Under the pieces are notes generated by a model. It was given only the letters and a program-made list of their open reading frames with translations, did not search any database and was not told the origin of the DNA. A program made the position numbers and the translations under genes. Below are positions 1-7,976 of a stretch of DNA of 64,000 bases, in pieces. Source of the stretch: UBA1794 sp050946375 (GTDB lineage: Bacteria > Bacteroidota > Bacteroidia > Bacteroidales > Bacteroidaceae); assembly GCA_050946375.1 (NCBI GenBank), contig JBMNUT010000011.1:1-64000 (forward strand), written 5' to 3'. The stretch's first letter is position 1. Each line of letters starts with the position of its first letter.

Positions 1-877
1 AGAAAAGGTTGCATTTTTGGTGTTGTGCGCTTTTGGTTTTCAGAACGCTTCGTTTTATATGAAAATTCGATTTTCGGACGTTTCGTTTCGGATTTGGCGG
101 AAAATTGGATTTGCGGATTATAAAAGTTCCATAGGCGCCTGTCTGCTCTTGTTTCATATTGTAATTGGAGTCTACATAGTAGCGGACTGAACCACCCCAG
201 CCACTGCCACTGTACACTTTCCAACCGTTTTGGGTTTTTTCATAAGAACACTTTGTGCCCCATGCTATTATGTAGTCATCGTAGAACTCCACTTCTATAG
301 TGATTCCAAGAGCTGGTCCGATGCTTTGCCCGCTGAACATTTCGAACCCCTCGCCTATGGTATATCTACCTCTTGCCAGCAATTTATTCGAGGAAGTAGA
401 AGACGAGGAGGAAGTTCTGCTTTCGGATGAACTGCTTGAAGAATTAGCCGCCACGCTTCGGGAAGTTTTTGTGCTTGGGTCATAAACTACGCCTAATTCT
501 CTTAAATATTCAAGTGTTAACGAAGCGTCCTGATCATTTTCATGTTCATAATCTGCATATCTTTTATACCAATAAATCGCTTTTTCTTTGTCTTTTATCT
601 CGTATTCGTACTTAAGTGCTAAAAAGAAACAAGCGTGTCCTTCACCTCCATCGGCGGCTTTCTTATACCAATATATAGCCTTGTCATTATCACGTTCTGT
701 TTCGTCAACAGATCCACCATATGAAAGCCTACCACCGTCATAGCATTGTCCCAGCCTGAGTTGCGCATGAGCATCTCCTGCCTCAGCTTTGGCTAATAAT
801 TCGGCACGGGTTTGCGCAAAGAGAGAAGAGAGGCTGCAGAGCAACAGCAACGCAACAAATGTCAGTTTCCTATTCAT
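1..877 (-). CDS. Sel1-repeat exported protein, 3' end outside window
   Basis: The frame opens at ATG 877 and stays open to base 1, so the stop lies outside the window. The first 20 or so residues form a signal peptide (hydrophobic run VALLLLCSLSSLFA). Two Sel1-type TPR repeats follow, recognisable by the paired AIYWYKKAADGG and AIYWYKRYAD motifs, then a serine-rich linker (about residues 145-165) and a C-terminal region rich in Tyr, Gly and Trp that I do not recognise. Sel1 repeats usually mediate protein-protein contacts; no enzymatic motif is seen. The last 35 residues before the edge are Lys/Asn/Phe-rich and may not be true coding sequence. A TAnnTTTG promoter lies 28 bases upstream. Confidence 0.7.
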   Translation of the reverse strand, partial: MNRKLTFVALLLLCSLSSLFAQTRAELLAKAEAGDAHAQLRLGQCYDGGRLSYGGSVDETERDNDKAIYWYKKAADGGEGHACFFLALKYEYEIKDKEKAIYWYKRYADYEHENDQDASLTLEYLRELGVVYDPSTKTSRSVAANSSSSSSESRTSSSSSTSSNKLLARGRYTIGEGFEMFSGQSIGPALGITIEVEFYDDYIIAWGTKCSYEKTQNGWKVYSGSGWGGSVRYYVDSNYNMKQEQTGAYGTFIIRKSNFPPNPKRNVRKSNFHIKRSVLKTKSAQHQKCNLF

Positions 878-904
878 TTTTTTTTCTTGTTTTTATTTGT
901 GCTG

Positions 905-912
905 CAAAGTTA
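905..912 (-). promoter_or_regulatory. -7 promoter element (TAACTTTG) for the Sel1 gene
   Basis: Read on the minus strand this octamer fits the Bacteroidetes -7 consensus TAnnTTTG and lies 28 bases before the ATG at 877. No clear -33 TTTG was seen. Confidence 0.55.
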
Positions 913-955
913 GGCTGAACTGACGAGAGAAGATTGTTTTTCAAGTAAATAGAAA

Positions 956-1186
956 TCACGGTTTTGTAGAAGAATTGTCACGCTTTTCCAACTCATTTGT
1001 ATAGCATTCGAAGAAATTACGGTGCAGGATGTGTGATATGCGCATCAGCAGTTCGGTGTCGATGCTCTCGCGTTTGAAAATGGAGTACACATTTGTCCGC
1101 TCGTAACACAATTTCTTTGCAAACCAAGTCACGGATCGCTCTTGGCGTTGAAGCTCTTCTTTTATCAATTCCCCTATATGCGGCAT
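956..1186 (-). CDS. small helix-turn-helix DNA-binding protein
   Basis: A 76-residue protein starting MPHIGELIKEELQ. The pattern (short amphipathic helix, then VTWFAKKLCYERTNVYSIFKR as the two-helix DNA-binding unit, then a helix ending ISHILHRNFF) matches short Xre/Cro-type HTH proteins common in Bacteroides. The frame remains open upstream to 1333, but the extra 49 residues look non-coding, so the internal ATG at 1186 was chosen. It probably acts as a transcriptional regulator; the target is unknown. The nearest good promoter lies about 310 bases upstream, leaving a long leader. Confidence 0.7.
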   Translation of the reverse strand: MPHIGELIKEELQRQERSVTWFAKKLCYERTNVYSIFKRESIDTELLMRISHILHRNFFECYTNELEKRDNSSTKP

Positions 1187-1496
1187 GGTGGTAAGGATGT
1201 GGGTTTGCTGGGATTTATGGCATTGTAAAGTGACGTCCGGGGTAGGATTAAAAAACTGAAACAGAGAAAAATAAAAGAGCGCAGGCTTATTATCGTCTAC
1301 GCTCTCTCTGGTATCGGCAAACACCATGTACACATATACGAGTAATAGCCCACGCCATAGGCATGAGCATCAACTGTTACTCTTGTGTACTTCTTAAAAT
1401 TTTGCCGATTTTGAGAGAGCAAGAATAAAGCTAACGCTTCAGGATTATGTCATTTGTGGTAGTGTTACATAGGCTGTCTGTTTTGTTTTTACGCTA
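1187..1496. other. gene-free stretch, possible long 5' leader of the HTH gene
   Basis: No convincing coding frame, tRNA or conserved RNA was recognised on either strand. A moderately AT-rich segment lies between the promoter at 1497-1504 and the ATG at 1186. Confidence 0.4.
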
Positions 1497-1504
1497 CAAA
1501 GCTA
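1497..1504 (-). promoter_or_regulatory. -7 promoter element (TAGCTTTG) upstream of the HTH gene
   Basis: A perfect TAnnTTTG match on the minus strand. It would give a transcript with a leader of about 300 bases before the HTH start at 1186, unless a small unrecognised gene lies between. Confidence 0.45.
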
Positions 1505-1580
1505 TCTAAAATCCCTTGTTCTTGCAAACCTCTCTTCTGTGAGGAGCGACCGTATCTTATAGAAACCGGGTTTGATAATA

Positions 1581-1648
1581 AGAAAAGCTCTGCATGTTTT
1601 CTTGAAAAGATGCAGATGTTTTTCCGGAAACATGCAGGACTTTTTCGG
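1581..1648. repeat. dispersed 22-base repeat cluster, three units, one inverted
   Basis: Two units run in the plus direction (AAAAGCTCTGCATGTTTTC and a diverged AAAAGATGCAGATGTTTTTC); a third is inverted (AAACATGCAGGACTTTTTC). The first and third are complementary over about 17 bases, so a transcript could fold them into a long stem. The cluster lies beyond the 3' end of the Flx-Hdr operon. Confidence 0.7.
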
Positions 1649-1729
1649 TGGAGAGTGAAGGCTTTCTGCCCGGGGATAGGTGTGTTTGTGCTATCGGGTT
1701 ATGCCTTTGGGGGATATGGGCGGATATAA

Positions 1730-1770
1730 TTTTCCCCTCTTCTCTGCAGATGGCGGGGAAGAGGGGAAAA
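1730..1770. repeat. perfect 13-base inverted repeat after the Flx-Hdr operon
   Basis: TTTTCCCCTCTTC at 1730-1742 is exactly complementary to 1758-1770, with a 15-base loop. The A/T ends are part of the stem, so there is no separate U-tract. It may end or stabilise the operon transcript. Confidence 0.5.
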
Positions 1771-1785
1771 ATTAGTGAAGAAGTT

Positions 1786-1814
1786 GTACGCCTTATGTGT
1801 GTGGTATGGCGTAC
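1786..1814 (-). terminator. weak hairpin immediately downstream of flxA
   Basis: GTACGCC and GGCGTAC form a 7-base stem 18 bases after the flxA stop. The following U-tract is poor, so this may be an RNA-stabilising hairpin and not a terminator. Confidence 0.35.
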
Positions 1815-1831
1815 GAAGTGAGTGATGAGGC

Positions 1832-2677
1832 TTAGTACTCGGGCGGAAGGTCGTTGAGCTGCGCTTTGGTGAAGACGGGGCCGTCTTTGCAGACGTAGAG
1901 CTTGCCGACGTTGCAGCGCCCGCACTTGCCGATGCCGCACTTCATGCGGTTTTCGAGTGTGGTGAAGATATCTTCGTCTTTGAAGCCCAGTTTTTCCAGC
2001 ACCGGGAAGGAGAATTTAATCATGACGGGCGGTCCGCATACGATGGCTATGGTGTTTGCGGGCGAGGGGGCTATCTGCTCCAGAACGGTGGGCACGAATC
2101 CTACTTTTCCCTTCCAGTCCGGTGTTTCACCGCCGGGGTCTACGGTAGTGAAGAGCTGCACATCGGGGCGTTCGTCCCACTCTTTCAGCTCATGCTTGTA
2201 GACCAAATCGTTTACGGACTTGGCTCCGTAGAGGATAGTCACGTTGCCAAATTCTTCGCGGCGGTCGAGTACGTTCCAGATGACGCACCGCATGGGCGGA
2301 AGCGCTATGCCTCCGGCTACGAACAGGAGGTTCTTTCCTTTCCAGTCTTCGATGGGAAACGAATTTCCGAAGGGGCCGCGGAAGCCCATGGTCTGGCCTT
2401 CTTCCAGGCGCGCAAGCCCGGATGTGACGCGACCTGCCTGGCGGAACGTACACTCAACGTAGTCTTCCCGTGTGGGCGGGGAGGCTATGCAGAAAGTGCA
2501 TTCTCCTTCGCCGAAAGCGGAGTACTCGGCAAACTGGCCGGCCCTGAACTGGAAGTTGGCGGCTTCCTCCGGATTGTTGAAGCGCAGGCGGAGTGTCTTG
2601 ACTCCGGGTGCTTCCTGTATGATATGCTCTACGGTCATGACGTAGGGCAGGTAGGGATTATCTATCAGCTTGTCCAT
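1832..2677 (-). CDS. flxA: FlxA-like FAD/NAD(P)-binding oxidoreductase subunit
   Basis: A 281-residue diaphorase-type protein. A ferredoxin reductase-like FAD domain (RAGQFAEYSAFG, TFCIASPPT) is followed by an NAD-binding domain (LLFVAGGIALPPMR) and a C-terminal [2Fe-2S] loop with four cysteines (CGIGKCGRC ... YVC). The same architecture occurs in anaerobic sulfite reductase subunit B and hydrogenase gamma subunits. As the last gene of an hdrCBA-flxDCBA operon it should be the NADH-oxidising entry point that passes electrons through the FlxB/C/D iron-sulfur subunits to HdrA. The start at 2677 was chosen because the longer frame to 2767 overlaps flxB; the gap to the flxB stop is then 5 bases. 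The family is clear; substrate NADH versus NADPH is inferred. Confidence 0.85.
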   Translation of the reverse strand: MDKLIDNPYLPYVMTVEHIIQEAPGVKTLRLRFNNPEEAANFQFRAGQFAEYSAFGEGECTFCIASPPTREDYVECTFRQAGRVTSGLARLEEGQTMGFRGPFGNSFPIEDWKGKNLLFVAGGIALPPMRCVIWNVLDRREEFGNVTILYGAKSVNDLVYKHELKEWDERPDVQLFTTVDPGGETPDWKGKVGFVPTVLEQIAPSPANTIAIVCGPPVMIKFSFPVLEKLGFKDEDIFTTLENRMKCGIGKCGRCNVGKLYVCKDGPVFTKAQLNDLPPEY

Positions 2678-2682
2678 CTTCT

Positions 2683-3726
2683 TTATTTCTGAGCAATAGC
2701 AGTTAAGTGTTCCAGTAGGTTCATATCGACGGGGCATGCGCGGGAGCATCGTCCGCAGCCTGTGCATCCGGTTTGTGCGAGGCGCTCGGGCATGTAGGAG
2801 AACTTGTGCAGGATGCGTTGGCGCCAGCGCGTTGCCTGGGTGGGGCGGGGGTTATGGCCGGAAGTGTGCTGGGTGAAGAGTGCGAATCCACACGAATCCC
2901 AGCAGCGGACGCGGCGTCCCTGGCGAGGGCCGTGCGGGTCTTCCTGAATGTCGAAGCAGGCGCAGGTGGGACATACGAATGCGCATGCGCCGCAGCCCAG
3001 GCATCTGGCCGATTGTTCTTTCCAAATGGGTAAATCGAAGGCGTCTTTCAGCTTGGCGCGTATCTCCTCGCGGGTGAAGCGGGTGGGGATTTTGGCCAGG
3101 GCGGCTTCCTTTTCGGTAAATATGGGTGCGTTTTCTCCGGCTACTTCGTTGGCTTCACAGAAGATCTCGGGTGCGAGGGCTGTCAGGGCGGCTCCTTTTT
3201 CTGTCCCGACTTCTACCAAAGCGGTTCCCGAGGGGAGCTTGGTGACCAGAATGTCGCAGCCGGCTTTCTGGCCGGGGCCTCCTCCTACGGAGGTGCAGAA
3301 GCAGTATGCGTCGGCTTTCAGGCAGCTGAAGGCTACGAGGGTCGTGCGTTCCAGCCGGGCGTTGTAGAGGTTGTCTTTATAGTCCCAGTTGAAGATGGCC
3401 GAGAGGGGTGCGAATCCGGCGGCATCGCATGGGTGTGCGCGCCAGATGACTGTCTTCGGGTAGCTCTCGGGCGAGGGTTGCTCGAGGGTGGTGTCGGTGC
3501 CTTTTTTCCGATAGGAGAAGAGGATGTCGGCTTTGGGGAAGGCTGCTTGCTTGGCCGACTGGATGGTTTGTATCTGATCGTCGGCGGCTACTTCCTTCGG
3601 GGAGCGTATGGGGCTGAAATCGGTGTGCCCGTCCTGGGTCACCGGGGCTATCACCCGGCAGCTTGTGGCTATGATTCGTTCCAGCCAGCCGTCTAAATCG
3701 GAGTGTTTTATCTGGTAGTTCTTCAT
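2683..3726 (-). CDS. flxB: FlxB-like 4Fe-4S dicluster subunit (AsrA-like)
   Basis: A 347-residue cytosolic protein of the AsrA/hydrogenase beta type. The N-terminal two thirds carry no cofactor motif that I can name. Two ferredoxin clusters follow: CLGCGACAFVCP (Cys 242, 245, 248, 252) and CTGCGRCSRACP (Cys 321, 324, 327, 331). Other cysteines (135, 142, 144, 157) form a conserved-looking patch around SVGGGPGQKAGCD. It is expected to relay electrons between FlxA and FlxC/FlxD. The ATG at 3726 lies 20 bases after the flxC stop; the 23-residue extension upstream reads into flxC. Confidence 0.82.
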   Translation of the reverse strand: MKNYQIKHSDLDGWLERIIATSCRVIAPVTQDGHTDFSPIRSPKEVAADDQIQTIQSAKQAAFPKADILFSYRKKGTDTTLEQPSPESYPKTVIWRAHPCDAAGFAPLSAIFNWDYKDNLYNARLERTTLVAFSCLKADAYCFCTSVGGGPGQKAGCDILVTKLPSGTALVEVGTEKGAALTALAPEIFCEANEVAGENAPIFTEKEAALAKIPTRFTREEIRAKLKDAFDLPIWKEQSARCLGCGACAFVCPTCACFDIQEDPHGPRQGRRVRCWDSCGFALFTQHTSGHNPRPTQATRWRQRILHKFSYMPERLAQTGCTGCGRCSRACPVDMNLLEHLTAIAQK

Positions 3727-3745
3727 AATGTGTACGCGGATTTGT

Positions 3746-4543
3746 TTAGTGGATGAAGTTCTCCTTGTCGTCGGGGCTGAAGGTTGAGAGTACATTCCCC
3801 TTGGCGGGACGGTCGGGACCGAACTCTTTGTTGATTTCCTGGGTCAGCTTTTTGGTGAGGAGGTGTATCGGCAGGTGCAGCGGGCAGGCGGCGTAACAGG
3901 CTCCGCAGCCTGTGCATCGTCCGGCCATGTGCATGACGCGGTTGATCTGCCACTCCATGTTGGGCAAAGTCGAGGCCCAGGGCAGTATCCACTGGGGGCG
4001 GTTGTCTTCTACGATGCAGCGTGTGCAGTAGCACAGCGGGCAGGCTGCCCGGCAGGCGTAGCACTTGATGCACTTCGAGAGGCACTCTTTCCAATAGGCC
4101 CAGCGCTCTTCGCGACTCATGGCGTCGATTTTTGCCAAAAGTGCCTCCACTTCTGGATTAGAGGGCAAGGGGTTTTCGGACACGTACTGCCTGATGCTTT
4201 CTGCGTCGGGCAACTCTTTGAGTTCTCCCTCGGGGGTTACGGTGAAAAAGAGGAACTTTTCGGTGTTTATCTGGTTCTCTTGCATGAGCTGGAGGGCGCT
4301 TTTCAGTACGTTGAGCGTGGCCAGCACGCCGATGCGCCCGTCTTTCAGGAGTTCTTTCTTCGTCAGATAGACGGCAATGTTGTTCGTGCAACGGTTGTCC
4401 AGTATGAGTTGTGCGGCTTCCTCGGCGCTCGTGCAGAAGAACGGCCGTGTTTTCTGCGGGTTGCTTCCCTCGCGGTAGCCGATGACCATGCTGATTGTAC
4501 CGTTGGCAAGCTGGTTGGCTATGTTTTCAGTCCATTTGTTCAT
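3746..4543 (-). CDS. flxC: FlxC-like 4Fe-4S dicluster subunit
   Basis: A 265-residue protein with a cofactor-free N-terminal half and a C-terminal ferredoxin pair. The first cluster is CIKCYACRAACP (Cys 158, 161, 164, 168), with further cysteines at 171, 173 and 176; the second is CTGCGACYAACP (Cys 210, 213, 216, 220). It overlaps flxD by four bases (ATGA), implying translational coupling and near equal stoichiometry. The role, by family and position, is electron transfer inside the Flx module. Confidence 0.82.
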   Translation of the reverse strand: MNKWTENIANQLANGTISMVIGYREGSNPQKTRPFFCTSAEEAAQLILDNRCTNNIAVYLTKKELLKDGRIGVLATLNVLKSALQLMQENQINTEKFLFFTVTPEGELKELPDAESIRQYVSENPLPSNPEVEALLAKIDAMSREERWAYWKECLSKCIKCYACRAACPLCYCTRCIVEDNRPQWILPWASTLPNMEWQINRVMHMAGRCTGCGACYAACPLHLPIHLLTKKLTQEINKEFGPDRPAKGNVLSTFSPDDKENFIH

Positions 4544-5001
4544 TGTTCGGCCTCCGTTTCTCCTATATAGTTTGCTACTTTTTGGTATTCGGTATAGGGC
4601 CCTAATTCACGAATCTGGGCTACGGTCTCGTTTACCACTTCGGCCCATTTGGCTCCCTCGGCAGCCGATACCCAGAAGTATTTGATGCGTCGGATGTCGA
4701 TGCCCAGGAAATCGAGCAGACCGCGGAATACGATCCAACGGCGGCGGGCATGGAAGTTGCCCGAGGTATAGTGGCAGTCGTTAGGGTGACAGCCGGATAC
4801 GATGATTCCGTCGGCTCCCGCGGCAAAAGCCTTGAGCAAGAGCATGAAATCGATGCGGCCGGTGCAAGGGAAACGCACGATTTCTACATTGGTCGCATAC
4901 TTCATCCGGCTTGTTCCCGTGAGGTCTGCGCCGGCATAGGTGCACCAATTGCAGACGAATGCGATGATTCGCGGTTCGAATGCGGTCTTATTTTCGTCCA
5001 T
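4540..5001 (-). CDS. flxD: FlxD/MvhD-type [2Fe-2S] electron transfer subunit
   Basis: A 153-residue protein of the MvhD/HdrD-associated family. The five cysteines expected for its [2Fe-2S] site are present: CNWC at 17 and 20, Cys 46 in RFPCTGRID, and Cys 71 and 76 in SGCHPNDCH. In methanogens MvhD connects the hydrogenase to HdrA; here it sits directly between hdrA and the Flx genes, so it should play the same bridge role between the NADH module and HdrA. Confidence 0.9.
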   Translation of the reverse strand: MDENKTAFEPRIIAFVCNWCTYAGADLTGTSRMKYATNVEIVRFPCTGRIDFMLLLKAFAAGADGIIVSGCHPNDCHYTSGNFHARRRWIVFRGLLDFLGIDIRRIKYFWVSAAEGAKWAEVVNETVAQIRELGPYTEYQKVANYIGETEAEQ

Positions 5002-5022
5002 AAGATAACAGGTCTTTTTCGT

Positions 5023-7026
5023 TTATTCGTGGTTCAACAATGCAGTGACTTCGGCATACATCTGCTCGTTGGAGTAGCCCTGGATGTCGATAGCCTTTGA
5101 GCGGCAGAAAGAAACGCACGTCCCGCAGCCCTGACAAAGGCCTGGATTTACTTTTGCCACTGTCTTGATGACGTTTCCTTGCCGGTCTTTTATCTCTTCG
5201 CGCTCGATGGCCTGGTAGGGGCAGGCCGTCTGGCACATGAAGCAGCCTACGCAGGTGCTGTATACCGGAGGTGCGCAGCGGTTGACTACCGCAATGAGCG
5301 GTTCGCGCACCAGCTTGTCCTGAGAGAGCAGGGAAACGACTTTTGCCGCTGCACCCGAGGCAGTGGCTACGGTCTCCGGTATGTCTTTCGGAGCCTGGCA
5401 GGCTCCTGCCAGGTAAATGCCTGCGGTGTTGGTCTCGACGGGCCTTAGTTTCGGATGAGCCTCTGCAAAGAATTTGTAGGGGTCATAGGATATGTGGAGT
5501 TTTTGGGCCAGTTCTTCGGCACCGGGGTTGGACACTCCGGCTGTTGCCAGTACGACCAGGTCGGCTTCTATCTCCACCGGTTGCGCGCCGAGCAGCGTGT
5601 CTACGCCTTTAACGATGAGCTTCCCGTTCTTTTCATATACTCTTGCCACGCGGCCGCGCACGTAGTTTACCTTGTCTTCCTCGATGGCACGGCGGACAAA
5701 CTCTTCGTAGTTTTTGCCGCCGGCCCGTATGTCCATGTAGAAAACGGTAGACTCGCCGTCGTGAACCTTATGCTGGTAGAGCATGGCGTGCTTGGCCGTG
5801 TACATGCAACATATCTTGGAACAGTAGGGAATCCCCTTGGCCGGGTCGCGCGAGCCGCAGCACGCGATGAAAACGACTTTCTTGGGAATGGCTCCATCCG
5901 AGGGGCGGCGGATTTCGCCCATTGTCGGTCCGGAGGCGGAGGCGAGGCGCTCAAACTGTATTCCGGTAATGACATCTTTATATTTGCCATAGCCGTACTC
6001 GGGGAAGAAGCTCGTGGGCAGTACGCGGAATCCGGTCGTTACCACGATAGCGCCTACTTCTTCGGTGATAAAGCGGTCTTCCTGGTCGAAAGTGATGGCT
6101 CCGGTGGGGCAGAACTTCTCACACACGCGGCATTTTCCCTTCTGGTAGTAATTGCAATGTTCCTTGTCGATCACCGGTTTGTTCGGTACGGCTTGGGGAA
6201 AGGGTACGTAGATTGCGGTACGGGTGCCCAGGCCTTCGTTGAATTCCCCGGGTATTTTCTTGTTGGGGCATTTGGTCGTGCAAAGTCCGCAGCCGGTGCA
6301 TTTCTTTTCGTCTACGCTCTTTGCCTTGAGCCGGATAGTCGCTTTGAAGTTTCCGATGAAGCCCTCCAGACTTTCCAGCTCGGCATAAGTATATAAAGTG
6401 ATGTTGGGGTGCTGTGCGACTTCTACCATTCTCGGCGTCAGGATGCACTGCGAGCAGTCGAGCGTGGGGAAGGTTTCGGACAACTGGGCCATGTGTCCGC
6501 CGATAGAGGGCTCCTTTTCGATGAGAATGACCCTGTGTCCGCAGTTTGCGATGTCGAGGCTGGCCTGAATGCCTGCAATACCTCCGCCGATGACGAGGGC
6601 CTTTTTCGTAACGGGCACCTTGATTGAGGTAAGAGGCTGGTTGCGTTTCACTTTTTCTACCAGGCCCTGTACGATTTCGATGGCTTTTTGTGTCGTAGCC
6701 TCTCCTTTTTCGTGAACCCACGAGCAGTGTTCCCGCAGATTGGCTATTTCGCACAGGTAAGGGTTCAGCCCCGCTTCGGCACAGGCGCGGCGGAAAGTGG
6801 GCTCGTGCATGCGCGGTGAGCAGGAACCTACTACGACTCCGTCCAAATGGTGCTCTTTTATGGCTTGTTTGATGAGTTGCTGCCCGGGTTCGGAGCACAT
6901 ATATTTATAGTCTACCGCGTAGGCGACTCCGTCCATCTCGTTCGCAGCTTTGGCCACGCGCTCGCAATCGACCGTAGCGCTTATGTTTTCACCACAATGG
7001 CAAATGAATACTCCGATTTTAGACAT
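5023..7026 (-). CDS. hdrA: HdrA-like flavin and iron-sulfur subunit of heterodisulfide reductase
   Basis: A 667-residue HdrA homologue of near full length. An N-terminal iron-sulfur domain (CHCGEN at 10-14; GSCSPRMHEPTFR near 67-79) precedes the FAD-binding GGGIAG at 147-152 and the HdrA signature around FPTLDCSQCILTPRM (186-200). A ferredoxin insert follows with CTGCGLCTTKC (243-253) and CRVCEKFC (299-306), and a C-terminal ferredoxin pair with CVGCFMCQTAC and CQGCGTCVSFC. In methanogens and Flx-Hdr bacteria the FAD of HdrA is the flavin-based electron-bifurcation site coupling ferredoxin reduction to disulfide reduction. No hydrogenase genes are present nearby, so NADH through FlxA is the likely donor. 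Confidence 0.9.
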   Translation of the reverse strand: MSKIGVFICHCGENISATVDCERVAKAANEMDGVAYAVDYKYMCSEPGQQLIKQAIKEHHLDGVVVGSCSPRMHEPTFRRACAEAGLNPYLCEIANLREHCSWVHEKGEATTQKAIEIVQGLVEKVKRNQPLTSIKVPVTKKALVIGGGIAGIQASLDIANCGHRVILIEKEPSIGGHMAQLSETFPTLDCSQCILTPRMVEVAQHPNITLYTYAELESLEGFIGNFKATIRLKAKSVDEKKCTGCGLCTTKCPNKKIPGEFNEGLGTRTAIYVPFPQAVPNKPVIDKEHCNYYQKGKCRVCEKFCPTGAITFDQEDRFITEEVGAIVVTTGFRVLPTSFFPEYGYGKYKDVITGIQFERLASASGPTMGEIRRPSDGAIPKKVVFIACCGSRDPAKGIPYCSKICCMYTAKHAMLYQHKVHDGESTVFYMDIRAGGKNYEEFVRRAIEEDKVNYVRGRVARVYEKNGKLIVKGVDTLLGAQPVEIEADLVVLATAGVSNPGAEELAQKLHISYDPYKFFAEAHPKLRPVETNTAGIYLAGACQAPKDIPETVATASGAAAKVVSLLSQDKLVREPLIAVVNRCAPPVYSTCVGCFMCQTACPYQAIEREEIKDRQGNVIKTVAKVNPGLCQGCGTCVSFCRSKAIDIQGYSNEQMYAEVTALLNHE

Positions 7027-7098
7027 GGATTATTTTTTTGAAAGGGATGATGAAAGTTGAAAATACATATAAACCTTTTTCGGCACGTTAGAGTGGGT

Positions 7099-7944
7099 TT
7101 ACCATTCGGGGACGGGCACAAAGTGCCGGTCGAGGCCCAGTTCTTTCCGTGAGATGCCGAGGGAAAGCCCTATGAGCTGGGTAATGAAGAGCACAGGGAG
7201 GTCTAATTCCTTTCCAAGATACCGGTTGGCTGCCGGACGGCGCATGTCCAGATTGGAATGGCACATGGGGCAGGCTACGATGACGGCTTCGGCTCCCCGG
7301 TCGCTTGCGTCGGAAAGGATGTCGCCCGACAGGCGTCCTACCGACTCGGTGCGGGAGATGGAGAGTCCTGCCCCGCAACATTCCGTCTTGAACGCCCAGT
7401 CTATCGGTTCACTGCCGCAGAGTCTGGCCAGTTCGTCCATCGATTGCGGGTTTTCTACCCGGTCGAATTGGAGAATCTTGTGGGGGCGTATGAGCAGGCA
7501 GCCGTAGTAGCAGGCCACTTTCTTCTGCAGGGGGTGGGGAACCTGCGTGAGGAGCGGTTTGATGTATTGCTCGGTCCACTGCAATACGTTGAGTATTTTC
7601 AGTTTCCCTTGGTAGGGCATCTGGATGATGTTGCAGATGTGCTTGCGCAGTTCCTCGTCGTGAGCCAGTTTATACTGGGTGGTAGCCAGCCGTCCGAAGC
7701 ATGCGGCGCAGGGAACGACCACTTCTTCCATGCCTTGTGCCTCGGCCAGTGCCAGAATGCGGGCGGGCAGCGCCAGCGCGAGGTCGTGGTTCAATGCGTG
7801 TGCGGCACTGGCTCCGCAGCAGTTCCAGTCTTCTATTTCTTTCAGCGGCAGGGAGAAGTGCCGGGCCAGGGCCTGAACGGATTCATTGTACTCGCGGGAC
7901 GTCCCTTCTAAGGAGCATCCCGGATAAAAACCTATTTCTTTCAT
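7099..7944 (-). CDS. hdrB: HdrB-like heterodisulfide reductase subunit (two CCG motifs)
   Basis: A 281-residue protein carrying two complete cysteine-rich CCG motifs. The first uses Cys 10, CC 42-43 and Cys 79/82; the second uses Cys 145 or 149, CC 189-190 and Cys 225/228. In HdrB these hold two noncubane [4Fe-4S] clusters that cleave a disulfide. All ligands appear intact, so the subunit should be catalytically competent. The physiological disulfide is not evident: CoM-S-S-CoB is not expected in this type of organism and no DsrC gene is in the window. Confidence 0.9.
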   Translation of the reverse strand: MKEIGFYPGCSLEGTSREYNESVQALARHFSLPLKEIEDWNCCGASAAHALNHDLALALPARILALAEAQGMEEVVVPCAACFGRLATTQYKLAHDEELRKHICNIIQMPYQGKLKILNVLQWTEQYIKPLLTQVPHPLQKKVACYYGCLLIRPHKILQFDRVENPQSMDELARLCGSEPIDWAFKTECCGAGLSISRTESVGRLSGDILSDASDRGAEAVIVACPMCHSNLDMRRPAANRYLGKELDLPVLFITQLIGLSLGISRKELGLDRHFVPVPEW

Positions 7945-7976
7945 GTTTTTTCCTTCTAAACGATTGTGGTGACTCC

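Noticed and set aside
1187..1333. N-terminal extension of the HTH protein
   Set aside because: The added 49 residues do not resemble a domain, and the ATG at 1186 gives the usual family start.
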